In this document: positions 24,404 to 29,780 of the stretch, piece by piece
Numbering within the stretch: the first letter of the stretch is position 1
How the letters are laid out: each line of letters starts with the position of its first letter
Assembly (NCBI GenBank): GCA_964528445.1
Contig: CAZGSL010000028.1
Coordinates: 1-29,780, forward strand
DNA length: 29,780 bases
Reading direction: 5' to 3'
Source of the DNA: JAXHMM01 sp964528445
GTDB lineage: Bacteria; Bacteroidota; Rhodothermia; Balneolales; Balneolaceae
Translations under genes and position numbers: made by a program
Notes under the pieces: generated by a model
The model's database searches: none
Seen by the model: the letters and a program-made list of their open reading frames with translations, nothing else
What the model was told of the DNA's origin: nothing

Positions 24404-25294
24404 ATGTATTCCCACGCTAAACTTCTGTGGATCGTTCTCGCATGTTCTGTCATCGCCGCCGCCTGCGGGGGAGAAGGTCCCTCGTGGGAGTCGGTGCTGG
24501 ACAGCGACGACCGTCTGCATGCCATTGAGGGATTCAACCAGCCCGAAGCGGTACGTTTCGATCCGGATCAGGATCTCTATTTTGTATCCAACTTCAACGG
24601 GAGCGGAAGCGCGGCGGACTCCAACGGTTACGTCAGCTCGGTGACGCCCGACGGTACCATTCACCGTATGCTATTTATCTCGGGCACCGACCGTTACCCC
24701 ATGCACGCGCCCAGGGGCATGGACCTCAAGGGCGATACCCTCTTTATTGCGGATCTCTCCGGCTTACACGCCTATAACCGTAAGACGGGTGCACAGCTGG
24801 GATTTGTCGATTTCCGGAGATTTGACCCGGGATTTTTGAACGATGTGGCCGTTGGTTCGGACGGGGCGGTGTATGTAACCGACACCGGCAATGCTGCCGT
24901 CTATCGTATTCGGGGACTGCAGGTAACAGGAGCAGTAGAATCCCTGCAGGTTGCTCCCAACGGCATCACCCTTAATCCCGAGACGGGCGAACTGGTACTT
25001 GCTCCCTGGGGCGGTTCCCGCACGTTCTATGCCCTCAGCGACCAGCCCGAACCTTCCGTTTTGGCGGAAGCCGAGAGCGGAGGTAACTTTGACGGCATCG
25101 AGTTTCATTACGACCGACTTATCGCCGCCAGCCAGGCCGACTCCAGCCTTCACGTACTGCGGGACGGCAGCGACCGGGTTTATATCCGTCTCCCGGGTCG
25201 ACCGGCCGATATCGGAATCGACACGCGACGCGACAGGGTAGCCGTGCCCTACATCGCCCTGAACCGCGTAGACATCTGGCAGCTTCCTCGCTGA
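24404..25294 (+). CDS. NHL/SMP-30-like beta-propeller lipoprotein
   Basis: 296 aa. The lipoprotein signal ends at the probable Cys21 (VIAAACGGE), the same ACGGE end as the HhH lipoprotein nearby. The body is a six-bladed propeller of the SMP-30/gluconolactonase/NHL type: GFNQPEAVRFDPDQDLYFVSN, PRGMDLKGDTLFIADLSGLHAYN, LNDVAVGSDGAVYVTDTGNAAVYRI, APNGITLNPETGELVLAPWGG and PADIGIDTRRDRVAVPYI. Such propellers bind or hydrolyse lactones, or act as binding scaffolds. The metal ligands of true gluconolactonases cannot be confirmed by eye. It is exposed on a membrane, most likely facing the periplasm. Confidence 0.82.
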   Translation: MYSHAKLLWIVLACSVIAAACGGEGPSWESVLDSDDRLHAIEGFNQPEAVRFDPDQDLYFVSNFNGSGSAADSNGYVSSVTPDGTIHRMLFISGTDRYPMHAPRGMDLKGDTLFIADLSGLHAYNRKTGAQLGFVDFRRFDPGFLNDVAVGSDGAVYVTDTGNAAVYRIRGLQVTGAVESLQVAPNGITLNPETGELVLAPWGGSRTFYALSDQPEPSVLAEAESGGNFDGIEFHYDRLIAASQADSSLHVLRDGSDRVYIRLPGRPADIGIDTRRDRVAVPYIALNRVDIWQLPR

Positions 25295-25379
25295 AGGACG
25301 GCCCGGTTCGACCATGACGGGAAGCTCTGGGTTAAATCGCCGGCCAATTTCACATACGTCAGCATAAGGTTTCTCGCCT

Positions 25380-26597
25380 TTGATCGAATCCGACTGCCGT
25401 TCAAAAAATCTCTGGTTCCTCGGGCTGGCCGAACTGCTGGCCATGAGCCTCTGGTTTTCCGCTTCCGCCGTCGTTCCACAGCTGACGGGAGAATTCAATC
25501 TCAGCGACGGCCAGGCCTCCTGGATGACCATGAGCGTCCAGGCGGGATTTGTGGCCGGGGCGCTGGTAAGCTCCCTGCTCAACCTGGCCGACCGAATGGA
25601 TGCCCGCCGGCTGTTCATGTACTCCGCTCTGTTCGGAGCCGGGGTAAACGGATTGCTGACCTTCCTGGGAAATCCCGACCTGATGATCGTACTTCGGTTT
25701 CTAACCGGCGCCGCCCTGGCCGGCGTCTATCCCCCGGGCATGAAAATCGTCACTACATTCTGCAAGAGAGACCGCGGGTTCGGCATAGGCGTGCTGGTGG
25801 GAGCGCTGACACTGGGATCGGCACTTCCCCACCTGCTCAACGCCTTCTCTTTTTCGGGCGGCGGACTTCCCCCCTGGCGGGATGTGCTAAGAGTCACGAG
25901 CCTGCTTGCTGCAAGTGGCGGTGTTATTGCGTATTACCTTGTTGAGAGGGGACCCTACGCGGTGGACCGGGTGCCTTTCAACTGGAAGTATGCCCTGGAG
26001 GGATTCCGTTTCAAACCTACGCGAATGGCCAACTTCGGTTACCTGGGACATATGTGGGAGCTCTATGCGATGTGGACCTGGGTTCCGCTGTTTCTGCTGG
26101 CCTCCTACCAGCAGGCCGGATATTCGGAATCCCTGGCTCGACTGGCTGGCTTTTCCGTCATCGGCATCGGAGCCCTCGGATGCGTACTGGCGGGCCTCTG
26201 GGCAGACAAGACCGGGCGGACCTTCACCACCATCGTGAGCCTGGTCGTCTCCGGCTGCTGTGCCGCGACGGCAGGATTGCTCTTCTCCTGGCCCCTGGCC
26301 GCCACCGCTGTCTGTCTCATATGGGGATTCGCGGTGGTGGCGGACAGCGCTCAGTTCAGCACTGCCGTCTCCGAACTGAGTGATCCCCGGTACATAGGCA
26401 CCGCTCTTACTGTACAGACCTCCCTCGGTTTCCTGCTCACCATGATCAGCATTCGTCTGCTGCCCGTAATATCCGACAGTCTCGGCTGGCACTACTCCTT
26501 TCTCCTCTTGTGCGCCGGACCCCTTTTCGGCATCATAAGTATGTATCGCCTCCGCCTCATGCCGGAATCCAAACGAATGGCCGGCGGTGCCCGTTAA
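25380..26597 (+). CDS. Major facilitator superfamily transporter
   Basis: 405 aa with about 12 membrane helices, beginning FLGLAELLAMSLWFSASAVV and ending YSFLLLCAGPLFGIISMYRL. The loop between helices 2 and 3 has an altered MFS motif (NLADRMDARRL), repeated in the second half as GLWADKTGRTF. Only TTG (25380) can serve as the start: an in-frame stop lies five codons upstream, and the first ATG (25443) would cut away half of helix 1. The AGG at 25367-25369 is a weak ribosome binding site. It follows the propeller lipoprotein by 85 nt. The substrate is unknown; the closest named group by feel is the nitrate/sugar-like MFS_1. Confidence 0.87.
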   Translation: MIESDCRSKNLWFLGLAELLAMSLWFSASAVVPQLTGEFNLSDGQASWMTMSVQAGFVAGALVSSLLNLADRMDARRLFMYSALFGAGVNGLLTFLGNPDLMIVLRFLTGAALAGVYPPGMKIVTTFCKRDRGFGIGVLVGALTLGSALPHLLNAFSFSGGGLPPWRDVLRVTSLLAASGGVIAYYLVERGPYAVDRVPFNWKYALEGFRFKPTRMANFGYLGHMWELYAMWTWVPLFLLASYQQAGYSESLARLAGFSVIGIGALGCVLAGLWADKTGRTFTTIVSLVVSGCCAATAGLLFSWPLAATAVCLIWGFAVVADSAQFSTAVSELSDPRYIGTALTVQTSLGFLLTMISIRLLPVISDSLGWHYSFLLLCAGPLFGIISMYRLRLMPESKRMAGGAR

Positions 26598-26716
26598 CAG
26601 GATCTCCTACCCTCCTGTAAAGCGGGGTGGAAAAAGTGCAAAATCGAAAGCATATTGCGTGTGGCACAGCGGGAAATCCGCCGCCGCATGCCCATGGTTA
26701 ATCAAAGCGTAGGGTC

Positions 26717-27118
26717 ATGATGAAATTCTACAGCAGAAAACTTATAAAACCGCAGGATTTGAATGCGCACGGTACCGTTTTTGGGGGATCGGTCCTCAGC
26801 TGGATTGACGAAGAGGCCGCCATATACGTGAGCTGCCAGCTTGGTCGCGGCAACCTGGTGACCAAATTCATGTCGGAGATCGATTTCGTAAGCTCCGCCG
26901 AGCTGGGCGACATCATTGAAATCGGAATGGAGACGGTAAAATTCGGTACTTCCTCCATTTCCGTGCGCTGCGAAGTCCGCAACAAATTCACCAAGGATAC
27001 CATCCTGAAGATCGACCGCATCGTTTTTGTCCACCTGGATGAAGAAGGCCGTCCCTCCCCGCACGGCATTACCGAAGAAGACGCCCCAAAACATCCCGAA
27101 GAACTTCAAATCGGCTGA
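26717..27118 (+). CDS. Hotdog-fold acyl-CoA thioesterase (YciA-like)
   Basis: 133 aa, a single hotdog domain of the acyl-CoA hydrolase group. The signature NAHGTVFGGSVLSWIDEEAA (residues 16-35) has the conserved N16, G19, FGG and D31 expected of the YciA/cytosolic acyl-CoA hydrolase active-site helix. It hydrolyses acyl-CoA to free acid and CoA; chain preference cannot be predicted. It ends 9 nt before the Hpt gene, with AGGA at the junction, so the two are cotranscribed. The 119-nt gap before it shows no clear promoter. Confidence 0.88.
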   Translation: MMKFYSRKLIKPQDLNAHGTVFGGSVLSWIDEEAAIYVSCQLGRGNLVTKFMSEIDFVSSAELGDIIEIGMETVKFGTSSISVRCEVRNKFTKDTILKIDRIVFVHLDEEGRPSPHGITEEDAPKHPEELQIG

Positions 27119-27127
27119 GGACAAAAC

Positions 27128-27460
27128 ATGGTCAATGTTGAAAAAATACGCGAGCTGGTCTACGGCGATGAGGAGTACCTCAAGGAGTTCGCCGACGCCG
27201 CGGTCTCTTCCTACACCGAATTCCGCGATCGGTATGCCCGCGCGATGGATGAAGGGGATCTGGAGGAACTTCGAAAAGCCGGTCACAAAATAAAACCGTC
27301 GGCGCAGATGCTGGAACTGGAAGATCTGTTAGATGAGTATGAAAAGGGCAAAATCCTGCTGGACAAAAATTCTGATGAGAGCGACCGGCAGCAGTCGGTG
27401 GAGCACATGACCGGCCTCTGCAATCAGATTATCGACAAGATGGAGGAGATCAAAGAGTGA
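27128..27460 (+). CDS. Stand-alone Hpt (histidine phosphotransfer) domain protein
   Basis: 110 aa, all helical. LRKAGHKIKPSAQMLEL (residues 49-65) fits the phospho-acceptor helix of Hpt domains (xxxHxLKxxxxxL), with H53 as the probable phosphorylated histidine. No kinase or receiver domain is fused. Stand-alone Hpt proteins relay phosphate between hybrid kinases and response regulators. The nearest sensor kinase is the fragment at the window end, 2.2 kb away and on the other strand, so the partner is unknown. AGGA (27117-27120), spaced 7 nt, supports the start. Confidence 0.72.
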   Translation: MVNVEKIRELVYGDEEYLKEFADAAVSSYTEFRDRYARAMDEGDLEELRKAGHKIKPSAQMLELEDLLDEYEKGKILLDKNSDESDRQQSVEHMTGLCNQIIDKMEEIKE

Positions 27461-27471
27461 CGGCACGGCGT

Positions 27472-27513
27472 ATTTGATTGGCACTTCCGCCCTCCCTACT
27501 TTCTCAATCAAAT
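27472..27513 (+). promoter_or_regulatory. Candidate galE promoter bracketed by an inverted repeat
   Basis: TTTG (27473-27476) and TACTTTCT (27497-27504) are spaced 20 nt, a fair match to the Bacteroidota promoter pattern. A perfect 9-bp inverted repeat, ATTTGATTG (27472-27480) and CAATCAAAT (27505-27513), covers the -33 box and the base just after the -7 box. A repressor bound to both arms would block this promoter. There is no U-tract, so it is not a terminator. Confidence 0.35.
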
Positions 27514-27535
27514 CAACGACAGAGAACGGATTCGC

Positions 27536-28552
27536 ATGAAAACCATCCTGGTAACGGGAGGCACAGGCTATATCGGCAGTCATACGGTGGTGGAACTGCT
27601 GGAGGAGGAGTACGATGTGGTTGTAGTGGACAACCTCTCCAACAGCAAGCGGGTGGTACTGGATCGCATTCGCGAGCTGACCGGCAGGGAACCTGAGTTT
27701 TACAAAGCGGACCTGAGGGACGAGGAGGCGCTGGACCGTGTTTTCGAAGCGCATGACGTGGAGGCGGTCATCCACTTCGCCGGATACAAAGCGGTGGGCG
27801 AATCAGTCGCAAAACCCCTCTCCTATTACCGAAACAACATCGATTCCACCCTCAGCCTCTGCGAATGCATGGCCAGGCACGGGGTGGAGGACATCGTGTT
27901 CAGCTCCTCCTGCACCGTCTACGGCGACCCGGAAACCGTACCCATAGACGAAGAGGCTCCCCTGTCGGCTACCAATCCCTACGGGCGGACCAAGCTCTTT
28001 ATCGAGGAGATTCTCAGGGATCTCCAGGCAGCCCGGCCCGGCTGGAATGTCGCACTGCTGCGCTACTTCAACCCGGTAGGCGCCCATTCCAGCGGACGGA
28101 TCGGGGAGGATCCCAGCGACATACCCAACAACCTGATGCCCTATATCACACAGGTGGCGGTAGGCAAGCTGGAAAAACTCTCAGTCTTCGGAGACGACTA
28201 TCCCACGAGGGACGGCACGGGGGTGCGGGACTACATCCACGTGGTAGATCTGGCGGATGGACACCTGAGAGCGATGGACAAACTGGAGGATAACCCGGGG
28301 GTGGTTACCTACAACCTAGGTACCGGAACCGGCTACAGCGTCCTCGAGATGGTGGAAACGTTTGAAAACGTAACCGGCCAGTCCGTTCCCTATGAAATCA
28401 CGGACCGGCGGCCGGGCGACATCGCCGAAGTCTATGCCGACCCCTCCCTGGCACGGCGGGAACTCGGATGGGAAACCCGGTACGGCCTGGAGGAGATGTG
28501 CCGGGACGCCTGGCGGTGGCAGTCGCAGAATCCCGGGGGTTACGGGGAGTAA
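27536..28552 (+). CDS. galE: UDP-glucose 4-epimerase
   Basis: Interconverts UDP-glucose and UDP-galactose using tightly bound NAD; an extended short-chain dehydrogenase of 338 aa, the same length as E. coli GalE. The Rossmann motif GGTGYIG is at residues 8-14, the catalytic Ser/Thr is in FSSSCTVYGDP (about 122-132), and YxxxK is Y149-K153 (NPYGRTK). LRYFNPVGAHSSGRIGEDP and YNLGTGTGYSVLEMV are GalE-specific blocks. It probably serves cell-surface glycan synthesis. It stands alone between the Hpt gene and tRNA-Leu. Confidence 0.96.
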   Translation: MKTILVTGGTGYIGSHTVVELLEEEYDVVVVDNLSNSKRVVLDRIRELTGREPEFYKADLRDEEALDRVFEAHDVEAVIHFAGYKAVGESVAKPLSYYRNNIDSTLSLCECMARHGVEDIVFSSSCTVYGDPETVPIDEEAPLSATNPYGRTKLFIEEILRDLQAARPGWNVALLRYFNPVGAHSSGRIGEDPSDIPNNLMPYITQVAVGKLEKLSVFGDDYPTRDGTGVRDYIHVVDLADGHLRAMDKLEDNPGVVTYNLGTGTGYSVLEMVETFENVTGQSVPYEITDRRPGDIAEVYADPSLARRELGWETRYGLEEMCRDAWRWQSQNPGGYGE

Positions 28553-28553
28553 A

Positions 28554-28575
28554 CCCCTTTCGACGGGAAGAGGGG
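28554..28575 (+). other. Hairpin after galE
   Basis: CCCCTTTC (28554-28561) pairs with GAAGAGGGG (28567-28575) with one bulged G and a 5-nt loop, directly after the galE stop codon. No T-tract follows, so it would be a weak terminator at best. It overlaps the region where the tRNA-Leu promoter should lie; TATTATTG at 28584-28591 is a possible -7 box. Confidence 0.35.
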
Positions 28576-28610
28576 AATGCTTATATTATTGAAGTACTCA
28601 AACAATACAT

Positions 28611-28694
28611 GCCGGAGTGGCGGAACTGGTAGACGCGCTGGTCTCAAACACCAGTGGCTTCACGGCCGTGTCGGTTCGAATCCGACCTCCGGTA
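28611..28694 (+). tRNA. tRNA-Leu (anticodon CAA)
   Basis: A class II tRNA. The acceptor GCCGGAG (28611-28617) pairs with CTCCGGT (28687-28693, with a G-T closing pair) and the discriminator is A28694. The anticodon stem CTGGT/ACCAG holds the loop CTCAAAC, so the anticodon is CAA (28645-28647), reading UUG. There is a variable arm around TGGCTTCACGGCC, and a T-arm GTCGG-TTCGAAT-CCGAC (28670-28686). CCA is not encoded. Confidence 0.95.
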
Positions 28695-28851
28695 CTTTGT
28701 TGTTAAGCAATTACTTACAGATATTTATGAAGGTATTTTACCATTCCCATCCTGTTCAAAAGAAGTAAAAGATGATTTCGAATATCCACTAAACAATCAT
28801 CCTGGGATGAGGTAGCAATCCGGACTGGCAATATGATGTCCCTGGTTTCCT

Positions 28852-29532
28852 CTATTCACCGGCGGCACTAGAAAGACGAAACAGTACTATCCCGGCGGCT
28901 ATCATCCAGAGGATTCCGACGGGTACTATAAGGTAACCATAAGAGGTCAAGGCATTGGTAAACATGGCAATTGCAGTTAATACACCTGCAAGGGCGGGCA
29001 AAATGCCAAAACGCGCCAGCCAGGCAGGAACCCACTCCTTTCGACCGGCATAGGAGATCAAGGCAGGACCAGCCCCAACCACCAGTATGGTGGCGGTCCA
29101 GTCGGCCCGCGAGATAAACCAGCCCACAACTTCAAAAAGATTTAATTCAGCCCGTGAAGCTTCCGGGGAAAGCTGAACAACGAGTGCAAGCCAAGCTATA
29201 AAAGAAACAATGGCAAGAGGCACACCCGTGAAGTAGCAGAGCTTCACAATGCTACCCATTGTTTGTTTCCGATCACACAACTCAGCCATTATCGTACCGC
29301 CTATACCCAGGAAAAAAACACCAACAATCCAGAAAGACAGGTTCATCACCAGTAGATGGCGAACCTCAGTCAACTGTGCCAGGTAGTCGGCCGGGCTGCC
29401 GGTGGTAAGAGCCAAGTCCAGATCAGCCCCGGATACCACTTTTAATACGGCGCCGGTAATCATGAACAGGGCCCCCAGTATGACCGAATAGGCACCGAGA
29501 CGCTTGGCGGATTTGTTGTAAGCAGCATCCAT
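28852..29532 (-). CDS. Six-helix membrane protein of unknown function
   Basis: 226 aa with about six hydrophobic helices: SVILGALFMITGAVLKVV (16-33), LLVMNLSFWIVGVFFLGIGG (60-79), GVPLAIVSFIAWLALVVQ (103-120), ATILVVGAGPALISYA (147-162), FGILPALAGVLTAIAMF (175-191) and YLIVPVGILWMIAAGIVLF (199-217). I do not recognise a family; the arrangement recalls DUF4386-like proteins, but I see no firm signature. The DNA is visibly more AT-rich than the neighbours, and codon choice is less biased to G/C, which may mean recent acquisition. The 157-nt gap back to tRNA-Leu has no visible gene or terminator. Confidence 0.7.
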   Translation of the reverse strand: MDAAYNKSAKRLGAYSVILGALFMITGAVLKVVSGADLDLALTTGSPADYLAQLTEVRHLLVMNLSFWIVGVFFLGIGGTIMAELCDRKQTMGSIVKLCYFTGVPLAIVSFIAWLALVVQLSPEASRAELNLFEVVGWFISRADWTATILVVGAGPALISYAGRKEWVPAWLARFGILPALAGVLTAIAMFTNALTSYGYLIVPVGILWMIAAGIVLFRLSSAAGE

Positions 29533-29631
29533 AATTCCCTACATCCCTATATTACCATATGCAATTTATTAAATATTAACCAATCAATCGGTTATTGTCA
29601 TCCTGTCACCGGATAGCTGGCAAAGCCTCTC

Positions 29632-29780
29632 CTACTCCTCCTTGAAATGCATCTCGAATTCCGTCCCCTCTTCGGTCCTCCTGAACGTATGGCTCCCCGA
29701 GAGCTGCCGGGAGAGCGTCTGAATAAGGGTCATGCCCAGCGACGTGGGGTTTTCCAGGTCCAGCCCGCGCGGCAGCCCGA
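29632..29780 (-). CDS. Sensor histidine kinase, C-terminal fragment (runs off window)
   Basis: The last 48 codons of a minus-strand gene, ending at TAG 29632-29634. The translation reads GLPRGLDLENPTSLGMTLIQ then TLSRQLSGSH...GTEFEMHFKEE. This is the end of a HATPase domain: the G1-like GLP, the G2-like SLGMTLI, and the closing GTEFEMHF strand. The DLENPTSLGMxLIxTLxxQL pattern is that of HisKA_2/HWE-type kinases common in environmental bacteria. Sensor and phospho-acceptor parts lie beyond the window. The 99-nt gap 29533-29631 holds only a weak imperfect palindrome (TAACCAATCAATCGGTTA, about 29577-29594). Confidence 0.8.
   Translation of the reverse strand, partial: GLPRGLDLENPTSLGMTLIQTLSRQLSGSHTFRRTEEGTEFEMHFKEE

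Noticed and set aside
28577..28768. 63-aa plus-strand open frame over the tRNA
   Set aside because: It runs straight through tRNA-Leu and has no coding features.
28670..28782. Possible attachment-site repeat of the tRNA T-loop (TTCGAAT at 28675-28681 and again near 28777)
   Set aside because: Only seven bases match and the flanks differ; not enough for an att site.

Overview
The window is a chromosomal segment of a moderately high-GC, probably marine or halophilic bacterium of the FCB group. My best guess is Balneolota/Rhodothermota, or a close relative in Bacteroidota. The reasons are: acidic proteins (IF-2, NusA, PNPase, RF2); lipoproteins whose signal peptides end in AACGGE; a large secreted sortilin-type Asp-box propeller; and Bacteroidota-style promoter elements (TTG/TTTG, about 20 nt, TAnnTTTG), the best of them upstream of rpsO. 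This placement is inference; no rRNA is present. No CRISPR array, phage or transposase gene was found.

Layout. (1) 191-10917, minus strand: one translation/RNA-processing superoperon read rimP-nusA-infB-rbfA-truB-ribF-rpsO-pnp, followed by an M16 zinc peptidase. The order matches that known from Bacillus (ribF between truB and rpsO, M16 peptidase after pnp) but lacks ylxR/ylxQ. Intrinsic terminators follow rpsO, pnp and the M16 gene, and a good promoter sits between ribF and rpsO. (2) 10918-11162: a divergent intergenic region with two opposed hairpin/T-tract structures. (3) 11163-14442, plus: a secreted VPS10/sortilin-like propeller whose 3' end contains, in another frame, the signal peptide of a DUF192 lipoprotein. 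(4) 14454-14696: two about 100-nt palindromic elements in inverted orientation fill the convergent gap. (5) 14695-18614, minus: fbp, coaE, prfB (with the canonical programmed +1 frameshift), a small membrane-anchored DUF883/YtxH-like protein and a TPR protein. (6) 18879-23121: a secreted S9 peptidase (plus) facing an SLC13-type transporter with TrkA-C domains (minus), again with an about 100-nt palindrome between them. (7) 23409-28694, plus: a ComEA-like HhH lipoprotein, a small membrane protein, an NHL/SMP-30-like lipoprotein, an MFS transporter, a hotdog thioesterase, a stand-alone Hpt protein, galE and tRNA-Leu(CAA). (8) 28852-29780, minus: an unrecognised six-helix membrane protein in more AT-rich DNA, then the C-terminal end of a sensor histidine kinase running off the window.

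How the genes work together. The superoperon links transcription elongation/antitermination (NusA), 30S maturation (RimP, RbfA, S15), initiation (IF-2), tRNA modification (TruB), flavin cofactor synthesis (RibF) and RNA decay (PNPase). prfB and coaE are translationally coupled. Much of the rest is cell-envelope or secreted protein metabolism.

The most novel-looking signal is the palindromic family at 14454-14555, 14596-14696 and 21168-21269. All three are 101-102 nt long, with an outer stem of 15-19 bp, an asymmetric internal loop, an inner stem of 9-11 bp and an about 30-40 nt loop. Two of them share core sequence in opposite orientation, yet their outer arms differ and each arm pair is still perfectly self-complementary. 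They resemble REPIN-type (paired REP) elements and may also serve as bidirectional terminators.
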